This document shows positions 24,921-32,873 of a stretch of DNA of 64,000 nucleotides, in pieces; within the stretch, counting starts at the first letter, position 1; each line of letters begins with the position of its first letter. This DNA comes from Kroppenstedtia eburnea (GTDB taxonomy: Bacteria; Bacillota; Bacilli; Thermoactinomycetales; DSM-45169): assembly GCF_013282215.1 (NCBI RefSeq), contig NZ_CP048103.1, forward strand, positions 2,604,001-2,668,000, given 5' to 3'. The notes beneath the pieces were generated by a model, which did no database searches, was not told the DNA's origin, and was given only the letters and a program-made list of their open reading frames with translations. The translations under genes and the position numbers were made by a program.

Positions 24921-25130
24921 TCATCCTTCCACTTCCCATCCGCTCTCCCGGATCGCTTGGTGAAAATCCTGGAGGGAAGCGGCTTTTTCATCAAAGGTGA
25001 GGATCACTTCGCCGACCGGTTCATTGATGTCCACGGCCCGGACGCCCCATACCCGGCCCAGGGCATGGTGAAGTTTGTCGGTATCTTTCGGTCCGGTCCC
25101 TTTCCGGATCCGGATAGTCTCACGGGTCAA
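24921..25130 (-). CDS. Small HMA-like protein of the formate dehydrogenase operon
   Basis: 69 aa from TTG 25130 (GGGGG 7 bases upstream), overlapping the DUF1641 stop by TTGA. The beta-alpha-beta pattern (LHHALGRVWGVRAVDINEPVGEVILTFDEKAASLQDFHQAIRESGWEV) is that of heavy-metal-associated domains, but the metal-binding CxxC is absent. It is probably an assembly or regulatory helper of the dehydrogenase. The frame extends upstream, but only as a shadow of the DUF1641 gene. Confidence 0.65.
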   Translation of the reverse strand: MTRETIRIRKGTGPKDTDKLHHALGRVWGVRAVDINEPVGEVILTFDEKAASLQDFHQAIRESGWEVEG

Positions 25131-25636
25131 TGGGATTCCCCCTGTTCGCTTTGGGGCTGTTGTTCCATGGAGCTGCCCATTTCCCGGAGAAAACGGACGA
25201 GCAGGGTCAGGGAGGAGCGAACTTCCCGGCTGCGCATCCATTTGCCCAATTCCCACAGGCTCTCAGGCTCTTCCCGGTCCATGAGCTCCGTCGATCGTTC
25301 CAATCCCGTGCTGAGGCTGTTGAGCCACCGGTTCAGTTGATCGGGATGGAGCCGGCCCAGAAACTGAATGCCTCCGATGATATTTCGAATCAGATGAAGG
25401 TTCGGGGGCTGATTCAGCTGGTGAAGAGCGATCACACCGACTTCATGCCGGTTTTTCACCATTCCTTGCAGGAGATCCAGCACGCCCGCCCGCTGGATTT
25501 CCCCCAGCAGGTCCAGGGTGGTGAGAACCGCTTCCTTGTTCTCCGTTAACGCCCCCAGGATCTCTCCGAGGGCGTCCTGCCGCTCCTGTTGCGGATCCGA
25601 CGGAATCCGGTCAATGCGCTGAATCGGTCTGGCCAT
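25127..25636 (-). CDS. DUF1641 domain-containing protein (YrhD-like)
   Basis: 169 aa from ATG 25636 (MARPIQRIDRI), GGAGG 8 bases upstream. Mostly helical; GALTENKEAVLTTLDLLGEIQRAGVLDLLQGM is the DUF1641 signature. The family lies next to formate dehydrogenase alpha subunits (yrhD after yrhE in Bacillus) and is thought to be a small partner subunit. Overlaps fdhA by 26 bases and the HMA-like gene by 4. Confidence 0.85.
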   Translation of the reverse strand: MARPIQRIDRIPSDPQQERQDALGEILGALTENKEAVLTTLDLLGEIQRAGVLDLLQGMVKNRHEVGVIALHQLNQPPNLHLIRNIIGGIQFLGRLHPDQLNRWLNSLSTGLERSTELMDREEPESLWELGKWMRSREVRSSLTLLVRFLREMGSSMEQQPQSEQGESH

Positions 25637-28586
25637 GTTCTTTCCCTCCGATCGCTTCCTCCACGGGCACAAAATCGGGCCGCGCCCATTTGGCTTCCAC
25701 CTCGACACCTTCCCGGGGAACCCGGTTTCCGAAGCGGTGGTTCACTTTGGGGAGCGGGGGCTCCCCCTCTTTCTTCAGGATCTCCATCCGGACATCCATC
25801 TCCTTGTAATTGGGGGTGTGGGTCTCCTTGTCATGATAGCTGCTGGTCAGCCGGTTGACCGCTTCCCACTCCTGACTGCCGTTCATCGGCATATACAGTT
25901 CCTTCCCCCGTACCCGGTCGGTGATCAGCACCCGGACTCTGGCAGCCCCGTAGGGGGAAGACAGGCGCACCAGCGTCCCGTCGGAAAGCCCCCGCTCGGC
26001 GGCCAATTCCGGGGAAACCTCCACCCAGGGACCGGGAACCTTGTGCACCAGTCCTTCGGTGCGGTAGGTCATATTCCCCTCGTGAAAGTGTTCCAGCAGC
26101 CGCCCGTTGTTCAGGTGAAGGTCGTATCCCTCTCCCGGCTTAAAGGGCGGTGTCCAGTCCACGGGATAGAGACGGGCCTTGCCGTCGCCAAAGCCAAAGC
26201 CTTCGCTGTACAGAAGCGGGGTGTCGGTGCCGTCCTTTCGGACCGGCCAATGCAGGCTCTTCCACCCCTCCAGCCGGTCATAGCTCACCCCGGCGAAAAG
26301 CGGGGCCAAATCCGCCGCCTCGGCCATGATCTCTCCGGGATGGGTGTAGTTCCAGTCGGCTCCCAGCCGGTTGGCCACCAATTGGATGATCTCCCAGTCA
26401 GGCTTGGACTCTCCCAGGGGTTCCAACACCTTGTAAAATCGCTGAATCCGGCGCTCCGTGTTGGTGAACGTCCCGTCTTTCTCCAAACTGGGAGCGGCGG
26501 GGAGCACCACATCGGCGAAGCGGGCGGTCCGGGTCAGGAAGAGATCCTGGACCACAAAAAAGTCCAATTTCTCAAAGGCGGCCTGGACATGGTTGATATT
26601 GGAATCCACCAGCCCCATCTCTTCCCCGAACAGATACATCCCCCGAATCTTGCCGTCATGGATCGCCTCCACGATCTGGTGGTTGTTCAGTCCCGGCTTT
26701 CGGGGAAGGGAGTCCACGCCCCAGGCTTTCTCGTAGCGGGCCCGGACTTCATCATCCTCCACCGGTTCATAACCGGGAAACCAGGCGGGCATGGTGCCGA
26801 AGTCGCTGGCTCCCTGGACGTTGTTGTGCCCCCGGAGAGGATAGGCCCCTGTGTGGGGACGGCCGTAGTTGCCGGTGACGAGCAGCAGATTGGACAGCGC
26901 CGTGCTGGTGTCGGTCCCTCCCATATGCTGGGTCACCCCCATCGCCCACAGGAGGCAGACGCTGTCCGCCTCCCGGATCATCCGGGCCACCCGGATCAGT
27001 TCCTCCCGGGGGATCCCGGAGACTTCCTCGGCAAACTCCAGGGTGAATCGGTCCAGAGAGCGGATGTACTCCTCCACCCCGTTGACCCGTTGGGCCAGGA
27101 ATTCCCGGTCGTGCCAGCCCTGGTCGATGAGGTACTTGGTGATCGCCGACACCCAGACCAGATCCGTGCCCGGCTTTGGTTTCAGATGGAGATCCGCCCG
27201 TTCCGCCAGTTCATGCTTGCGGAGATCGGCGACGATCAGTTTTTGACCGTGGAGTTTGTGGGCCCGTTTGATCCGGGTGGCCAGCACCGGGTGGGATTCC
27301 GCCGGGTTGGCTCCCACCACCAGCACCAGTCCGGCGCCGGCGATATCCCGGATCGTGCCCGCATCCCCTCCGATGCCCACGGTCCGCATCAATCCCGCCG
27401 TGGCCGGGGATTGACAATAACGGGAACAGTTATCCACATTGTTGGTTCCCATCACACCCCGGGCCAGTTTTTGAAACAGATAATTTTCCTCATTGCTGCA
27501 TTTGGAGGAAGCGATCCACCCGAGGGAGTCGGGACCGTACCGCTCTTTCAGTTCGGTCAGCCGGGCGGCCACCAGATCCAAAGCCTCCTCCCAGGAAGCT
27601 TCCACGAACCGGTCCCCTTTCCGGATCAGGGGACGGATCAAGCGTTCCTCACTGTTGACATAGTCCCACCCCCACTTGCCCTTGACGCAGGTGGAGACGC
27701 CGTTGACCGGTGCCTCTGCCACCGGTTGCACCTTCAGGATGTGCCTGCCCTTGGTCCACACCTCAAAGCTGCACCCCACTCCGCAATAGGTGCAGACGGT
27801 CTTGGTCTTGCGGATCCGGCTTTTGCGCATCGCCTCCTCCGCCTCGGAGACGGCGAAAATCCCCTGGTAGCCCGGCTCGATCGCTTTGGTCAGATCGATC
27901 ATCGGTTCCAGGGTGTCAAAGGGGATCCCCGTGAGATACCCCGCCTCGCCCAGCATCGATTTCTCCATCAATGCATTGCAGGGACAGACCGTGACGCAAT
28001 GGCCGCAGGAGACGCAGGAGGAGCGGTCGATGGGGACATCGTGATCCCAGACGACCCGGGGCCGGTCCCGGTTCCAATCGATGGTGAGCGTCTCATTCAC
28101 CTGCAGGTTTTGGCAGGCTTCCACACAGCGGCCGCACAAAATGCACTGGTCCGGCTCATACCGGTAGAAAGGATGGGAATTGTCCGGTGGATCCGGCTTC
28201 GGCTCAAAGTCGTACTCCTGGTGGTTCAACCGAAGCTGTTGCGCTGTATTGTGGACCTCACAGTTCCCGTTGTTGTTATCGCATACGGTGCAGTAGAGCT
28301 CATGATTGTGAAGCACCCTCGACATCGCCTCATAGCGGGCCGCCTCCACCCGCTCCCCCCGACTCACCACTTTCATCCCGGGGCGGGCGGGGGTGGCACA
28401 GGCACGGACCCACTCCCCATCCGCTTCCACCAGGCAGACATCACAGGTTTGAAGCCCGCCCAATTGCGGGTGGTAACAGATGCCCGGGAGGGATACCTCC
28501 GCTTCCCGGGCCGCCTCCAGGATCGTCTGACCCTCCCGGGCCGGGATCACTTGTTCATCCAAGTAAAACACGTGTTCTTTGTCCAT
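25611..28586 (-). CDS. Formate dehydrogenase, molybdopterin-binding alpha subunit (YrhE/YjgC type)
   Basis: 991-aa cytoplasmic Mo/W-bis-MGD formate dehydrogenase, oxidising formate to CO2. Domains in order: 2Fe-2S ferredoxin (residues 1-100, C..CDVC..), a His/Cys-rich NADH dehydrogenase G-like segment (ELYCTVCDNNNGNCEVH), two 4Fe-4S motifs (CILCGRCVEACQ; CVSCGHCVTVCPC), the Fe4S4 motif CTYCGVGC and the molybdopterin domain to the end. The active residue is cysteine (NCSRYCQSP), not selenocysteine. ATG with GGAGGT 7 bases upstream. First gene of a three-gene operon. No FdhD or beta subunit is in the window, so the electron acceptor is unclear. Confidence 0.95.
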   Translation of the reverse strand: MDKEHVFYLDEQVIPAREGQTILEAAREAEVSLPGICYHPQLGGLQTCDVCLVEADGEWVRACATPARPGMKVVSRGERVEAARYEAMSRVLHNHELYCTVCDNNNGNCEVHNTAQQLRLNHQEYDFEPKPDPPDNSHPFYRYEPDQCILCGRCVEACQNLQVNETLTIDWNRDRPRVVWDHDVPIDRSSCVSCGHCVTVCPCNALMEKSMLGEAGYLTGIPFDTLEPMIDLTKAIEPGYQGIFAVSEAEEAMRKSRIRKTKTVCTYCGVGCSFEVWTKGRHILKVQPVAEAPVNGVSTCVKGKWGWDYVNSEERLIRPLIRKGDRFVEASWEEALDLVAARLTELKERYGPDSLGWIASSKCSNEENYLFQKLARGVMGTNNVDNCSRYCQSPATAGLMRTVGIGGDAGTIRDIAGAGLVLVVGANPAESHPVLATRIKRAHKLHGQKLIVADLRKHELAERADLHLKPKPGTDLVWVSAITKYLIDQGWHDREFLAQRVNGVEEYIRSLDRFTLEFAEEVSGIPREELIRVARMIREADSVCLLWAMGVTQHMGGTDTSTALSNLLLVTGNYGRPHTGAYPLRGHNNVQGASDFGTMPAWFPGYEPVEDDEVRARYEKAWGVDSLPRKPGLNNHQIVEAIHDGKIRGMYLFGEEMGLVDSNINHVQAAFEKLDFFVVQDLFLTRTARFADVVLPAAPSLEKDGTFTNTERRIQRFYKVLEPLGESKPDWEIIQLVANRLGADWNYTHPGEIMAEAADLAPLFAGVSYDRLEGWKSLHWPVRKDGTDTPLLYSEGFGFGDGKARLYPVDWTPPFKPGEGYDLHLNNGRLLEHFHEGNMTYRTEGLVHKVPGPWVEVSPELAAERGLSDGTLVRLSSPYGAARVRVLITDRVRGKELYMPMNGSQEWEAVNRLTSSYHDKETHTPNYKEMDVRMEILKKEGEPPLPKVNHRFGNRVPREGVEVEAKWARPDFVPVEEAIGGKEHGQTDSAH

Positions 28587-28633
28587 TTACCGCACCTCCG
28601 AACCTGCCATGATCTGATTGTTCACTAGGAAAT

Positions 28634-28803
28634 CTAGGGCGTGTCTGGTAATTCAATTTTCCGTGGAATGTGAGACGTTGTGAGAGTAGCAAAGGGAGGG
28701 TTGGGTTTCACATGGAGTGATTTTGGATCGTCAGAACAACGAAAACGACATGTGAAACCCAATCCCGACCGGCTCCGCCCAGAGATTTTCAGACACACCC
28801 TAA
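28634..28803. repeat. Dispersed palindromic repeat, copy 2
   Basis: 170 bp bounded by CTAGGGCGTGTCTGG and CAGACACACCCTAA, with the core GGGTTTCACATGGAGTG...CATGTGAAACCC. It fills the gap between fdhA and the YIEGIA operon. Confidence 0.85.
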
Positions 28804-28810
28804 CCCTCTT

Positions 28811-29005
28811 TTAAGTTTGACTGGTATGATCGACGAGAATGATAGTCCCGTTCTTCAAATCATGGGCCGCCGCATCCATGATCTTTTCCAGGGTGAAAGC
28901 GAGTTGCTGCTGCTCTTCCGGTCCGTTGGCAACCAAGACGGGAGCCCCGCCGGCGGCAGCCTGTTTTGCATCTGTCACCACAACTGCCACGATCCTGGAC
29001 ATCAT
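28811..29005 (-). CDS. Capping complex subunit for YIEGIA
   Basis: 64 aa, MSRIVAVVVTDAKQAAAGGAPVLVAN... ending NGTIILVDHTS; hydrophobic beta strand at the start, otherwise a soluble alpha/beta protein. It pairs with the YIEGIA membrane protein, as known in other spore formers. Either of two adjacent ATGs may serve; AGGAGG lies 4 and 7 bases before them. Overlaps the upstream stop by ATGA. Exact role unknown. Confidence 0.75.
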   Translation of the reverse strand: MMSRIVAVVVTDAKQAAAGGAPVLVANGPEEQQQLAFTLEKIMDAAAHDLKNGTIILVDHTSQT

Positions 29006-29901
29006 CGCACCTCCTGGGCAGAGGATTCCGAAGGCATGCGGACGGCGTTCTCCAGGACGGGCACCAGTTTCAACGCCTTGATCGCTTTCTCCATATCCTT
29101 GTCCTTCGGCAAGATAAAGACTCCCAGATCCCCGCTGTCCAAATCCAACTTCGCCATCGGGATCATCGCCGGTTCCCCGGAATCCCGGTAGACGCCCAGG
29201 ATCATGGAGAGATTGTGGAGAATGGCTTGACGTTGACCCAGATTGGAGATGGTCACCTTCGCATCCATCGTCTTGGCCCGCACGATGAGACCCATGCCAT
29301 GCTGTCGGATCTTTTGTTGATTATCCTTCAGGCCCACATTCATGATATATACGGAATCGACATACACATCGGGCCCGTCCACCCGCACCTCCCCAGGCAG
29401 GACATCTGCGATTTCCCCCAATTTCTTGCCTGATTTCAGCTTGATCCCGATGATGAGGGCGATGACCCCGAACAGAACTCCCCAATACCAGGCAAAAACA
29501 ATACTGGTGAGGGAGACGATCACCGCGGCAAACATGATCAAATAATTACGACCTTCAAAAGCCATGGCGATGCCCTCGATATAGGATGAGCCCCGGGGAA
29601 CCAGCTCCAACACATCCACTTCCGCCAAGCTTTGACGCTCCATGTTGCGCACTTCCCGGAATTGCTGTGCGGCCAGGGAAAGGAAAGTCACCGCCGTATA
29701 ATCCTTGTTCAACAAGGCGGGCACCGCAACCGCTCCCATGGCAGCAGCGATGACACCGAGGGAGATATGAATCACCCTCCCGTGAGGATAGGTCGGATAT
29801 TGTCGCATGTCCGTACGCAACAACAGGATTCGCAAAATCACGCCGAAGCCGACGCTGATCAGTACACCGATGGTTTCATGGGATTTCAGCATGGGAATCA
29901 T
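29002..29901 (-). CDS. YIEGIA family membrane protein
   Basis: 299 aa carrying the defining motif SSYIEGIAMAFEGRNY near residue 105. Four or five membrane segments in the N-terminal 155 residues (IGVLISVGFGVILRILLL, ISLGVIAAAMGAVAVPALL, YLIMFAAVIVSLTSIVFAWYWGVLFGVIALIIGIKL), then a soluble C-terminal domain with KVTISNLGQRQAILHNLSMILG. Bacillus YphB-like; found in endospore formers, function unknown. Its start overlaps the end of the mocA-like gene by 26 bases. Confidence 0.85.
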   Translation of the reverse strand: MIPMLKSHETIGVLISVGFGVILRILLLRTDMRQYPTYPHGRVIHISLGVIAAAMGAVAVPALLNKDYTAVTFLSLAAQQFREVRNMERQSLAEVDVLELVPRGSSYIEGIAMAFEGRNYLIMFAAVIVSLTSIVFAWYWGVLFGVIALIIGIKLKSGKKLGEIADVLPGEVRVDGPDVYVDSVYIMNVGLKDNQQKIRQHGMGLIVRAKTMDAKVTISNLGQRQAILHNLSMILGVYRDSGEPAMIPMAKLDLDSGDLGVFILPKDKDMEKAIKALKLVPVLENAVRMPSESSAQEVR

Positions 29902-30561
29902 CGCTCTGCCTCCTTTCAGATAGTTTCATCCAAACAGGCTTGGGGATCGGGACTCCGTTTTTGCCCAAGTACCCGATGTATTGTTCCGGAGTGTCCACAT
30001 CGACAAAGGCGGAAGAATCCTCCCAGGTGCAGGCCACACTTGTCCGTGTCCCCGGATCCCGCAGCAGACGGCGGGCACCTTCATCCCCTTTCAGTTGCAA
30101 TAGATCGGAAAACCACACCCTGGAAAAAAGGACCGGCGGTTGCAAAATCCCGCGATGGCTACACAGGAAACCGATTCCCTCTCATAACACCGCAACAATC
30201 CGTCGATCATGTCCACAGTCACTCCCGGTTGATCCCCCAACAGAACCATGACCGCTTCCGGATGGCCGGCCTGCGCCGCCTTCAAACCGCAAATGAGAGA
30301 CAGGGCCTGCCCTTCCCGGGCACCTGGGCAAGAGACAGAGCGCCATTTTTCCCGAAACGGTTCCCTGAACAGGGACGGGGCGATCCAGGCGGGTGCATGG
30401 GGCTCCCCGGTCACCACGATCACTTGCTCCAGCCGGGATTGGACTGCAGCCGTCAACGCCCAACTGCCCAATGCCATCTCTCCGAGGGGAAGTCGCAGTT
30501 TGTCACATCCCATGCGTGAGCTTCTGCCTGCAGCCAGATAGATCCCGATCACCCCACTCAT
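29876..30561 (-). pseudogene. Molybdenum cofactor cytidylyltransferase (MocA/PucB-like), frameshifted
   Basis: Would load CTP onto molybdopterin for the hydroxylase encoded upstream. The first frame runs from ATG 30561: nucleotidyltransferase start YLAAGRSSRMGCDKLRLPLG, GDQPGVTVDMI and so on to VAIAGFCN, then off-family residues and a stop at 30091. The proper continuation (LQPPVLFSRVWFSDLLQLKGDEGARRLL...DVDTPEQY) is in the next frame down to 29876. The break is at GGGATTTTGC near 30150: one base is missing or extra. ATGA overlap with the xdhC end shows it was translationally coupled. Confidence 0.8.
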
Positions 30562-31563
30562 GGGAGAAGCACTTCCGGTTCCGGGGCCTGCCTGCGGATC
30601 CGGATCAGATCGGCCAGGATGCTGACGGCGATCTCCTCCGGTCCCTCGGCACCGATCGGCAAACCCACCGGTGACCGAATCCCCTCAGGGAGACTGCGGC
30701 CGGCAAGCAGACGGGAGGTGCGGCGTCGCGGCCCCAAAATGCCCAGGTAGCTCAGTTTTTTGTCCCGAAGCAAATGCAACAGTTCCCGGTCCCGCTCAAA
30801 CTGATGCGTCATGATGACCACAAACTCATCCCCTCTCCAGGCCAGTCGATTCACCAACTCCTCCGGAAATCCGACCAAAAATCGATCGGCATCGGGGAAA
30901 AAACCTTTGTTGCAACGGGCCGGTCTCCAATCCGCCACCACCACGGAAAAACCGGTGCGGGCGGCAAACCGAGCCAAAGGCTCCGCATCTTCCCCCGCCC
31001 CGATGAGGATCAGACGGGGCTTGGGTTGAAGGTGATGAACAAAAACTTCTTCCGATTCTCCAGCCTCTCGGCTGATCCCGCTTTTCCTCCCATCGAACAT
31101 CCACTCCTCAGAGATCTGCCCCTGCCATTCTCCGAAGGACTCCTGCCCTCCGCGAGGGATGGTCAGGGGTCAGTTTTTTGACAGCGGTCACCGCCACGCC
31201 CTGCTCCATGTAATCCCCCACCTTGCACAAATGTCGGTGCAGCCGGGGATGAACCGGTTCCAGCAGGACATGGATCGCCCCGTCACATCCCGCCCCCTGT
31301 CCCCACGACAGATCGTCTGTCGATCTCAGGTTGTAAAGAACGGTTCGGCTGCTTCCTTCCTTGAGGGCTTCCTCCGCCCGCAGGGCCACCTCCCCTTCCA
31401 AGCAACCGCCGCTCAGCAACCCGATCCGGTTGCCGTCTTCTTTCCACAGCATGACTGCGCCTTCCTTGCGATAGGCAGACCCCTCCACACCGATCACCGT
31501 GGCCAATACACAGGGATCATCGGAACGCCGGATCTCCTCGAAAATGCGGTGAATCCCGGACAT
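30558..31563 (-). pseudogene. XdhC/CoxI family maturation protein (PucA-like), frameshifted
   Basis: XdhC proteins insert sulfurated Mo cofactor into the hydroxylase. N-terminal half (from ATG 31563) is normal: DDPCVLATVIGVEGSAYRKEGAVM...SGGCLEGEV, GAGCDGAIHVLLEP. It then runs into a stop near 31108 just after DHPSR. The C-terminal Rossmann half continues in another frame (FVHHLQPKPRLILIGAGEDAEPL...GILGPRRRT...SPVGLPIGAEGPEEIAVSILADL). Adding one base in TCGCGGAGGG would restore one protein of about 335 residues, the family's normal size. Two separate genes are less likely because the join lacks a start of family type. Confidence 0.8.
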
Positions 31564-32034
31564 TCAGGATGTTCCCCTCAGTACGGACTTGACTGCTTTT
31601 TCGATTTCTTCGTATCCTGTGCAGCGACAAAGGTGGGAGCTGAGCCAGTCCCGAATCCGATGATCATCCGCATCCGGATGTTTCTCGATCAGACCCTGGC
31701 AGGTTAAGATCAGTCCCGGTGTGCAATATCCGCATTGAATCGCCCATTGGTTCACAAAAGCATGTTGGATCGGCGTGTTTTGCAACCCTTCGATGGTGGT
31801 GATCTGCGCCTCTTCCGCTTCCACAGCCAACATCTGGCAGGAGTGGAGCGGCTGGCCCTCCACCAATACCGTGCAGGTGCCGCAATCCCCGTTTCTGCAT
31901 CCCGGCTTGGCACCGGTCAGGCCCAACCGTTCACGCAAAGCGTCGAGGAGTGTGTCCGCATTTCTCACCATCACCCTCTTTGTCTGTCCATTGACCTTCA
32001 GTTTCAGGAAGCGCATGCTTGGTTCCGCCGTCAT
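31564..32034 (-). CDS. (2Fe-2S)-binding subunit of xanthine dehydrogenase-type hydroxylase (PucE/CoxS-like)
   Basis: 156 aa small subunit carrying both 2Fe-2S clusters: plant-type GCRNGDCGTCTVLVEG...C and the helical QCGYCTPG...CRCTGYE. It passes electrons from the Mo site to FAD. Intact. ATG overlaps the coxM-like stop (ATGA), and its TGA abuts the xdhC ATG. Confidence 0.93.
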   Translation of the reverse strand: MTAEPSMRFLKLKVNGQTKRVMVRNADTLLDALRERLGLTGAKPGCRNGDCGTCTVLVEGQPLHSCQMLAVEAEEAQITTIEGLQNTPIQHAFVNQWAIQCGYCTPGLILTCQGLIEKHPDADDHRIRDWLSSHLCRCTGYEEIEKAVKSVLRGTS

Positions 32035-32873
32035 GAGTCCACCTCTCCTTCCAACTGACGGATGGTGTCTGCCAATGCCTGTTCCAACAGAAATATCCTG
32101 TATTCATCTGATCCGTTGATGTCACTCACCACCGGTCCCGGCAGTTGGGAGATGGCCCGTGCGATCCGTTGTTCGGGAGAGAGTGAAGAATCACGGAGGG
32201 TCTCTTCCATCGGCTTGGAACGGAAAGGGTGGTCACAGACTCCGCTGATGGCCACTCGCATCCGGCCCTGTTTCATTACGGCGGCCACCGAAACGAGGGG
32301 ATAATCGATTTTTGAAAACCGGGTTTTCTTCAAACTGACATAGGGAAGTCCCGCATCCTTCTCATCTGTCAGCATCTGGACGAGGAACTCCCCCGGGTTC
32401 AACCTCAACTCTTTATCAAACACATCATGGATGGAGACGGTTTCCAGCCCGTTTTGGCGGGCGATCACCAGGGAAGTGTCGCAAATCAGCAAGGGCAGGA
32501 CCGCTTCCCGGTAAACCGTCTTCCCCGCGATGTTCCCCCCCACCGTGATCCGACTCCGCGAATTGTGGTCGGCAATTCCCCGGGAATGCTGACTGAGGAG
32601 GGGAAAGGGATTGGCCTCGGCCAGCCGGGTCAGGCTGACGGCCGCACCGATGACGACCCGGCCTGCCTGGATGCCCAGTTCCCCGCATTCGGGAATTCCC
32701 TTCAGATCGATCACAGCATCCATGTGGATCTGACTCCGTCTCGCCATGCTGATCAACTCAGTTCCCCCGGCGTAATACACCGGGTATTTCCCCCGGGAGT
32801 ACAGACGGTGATAGGTATCCAGTGCCTCGGCGACAGAGGTGGGCTTGTAATATTCAATATCAAAGGGAATCAT
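32031..32873 (-). CDS. FAD-binding subunit of xanthine dehydrogenase-type hydroxylase (PucC/CoxM-like)
   Basis: 280 aa from ATG 32873 (MIPFDIEYYKPTSV), GGGAGGG 6 bases upstream. FAD-binding motifs YYAGGTEL near the start and TVGGNIAGKTVYREAV (normally T-GGN-A) near residue 110; C-terminal CO_deh_flav domain. Intact. Its start overlaps the frame-restored end of the large subunit gene by ATGA, confirming that the large subunit once ran to that point. Confidence 0.9.
   Translation of the reverse strand: MIPFDIEYYKPTSVAEALDTYHRLYSRGKYPVYYAGGTELISMARRSQIHMDAVIDLKGIPECGELGIQAGRVVIGAAVSLTRLAEANPFPLLSQHSRGIADHNSRSRITVGGNIAGKTVYREAVLPLLICDTSLVIARQNGLETVSIHDVFDKELRLNPGEFLVQMLTDEKDAGLPYVSLKKTRFSKIDYPLVSVAAVMKQGRMRVAISGVCDHPFRSKPMEETLRDSSLSPEQRIARAISQLPGPVVSDINGSDEYRIFLLEQALADTIRQLEGEVDS

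Noticed and set aside
25611-28586. Selenocysteine codon in formate dehydrogenase
   Set aside because: The active site reads as cysteine (NCSRYCQ) and the frame has no internal TGA.
25635-28628. 997-codon open frame on the plus strand
   Set aside because: It lies opposite fdhA and is an artefact of GC-rich codon use; composition is His/Pro/Gly rich and no family is recognisable.
29876-30561. Programmed frameshift in the mocA-like gene
   Set aside because: No slippery heptamer or stimulatory structure was seen, and two more genes in the operon have similar single-base breaks, so decay or sequence error is simpler.
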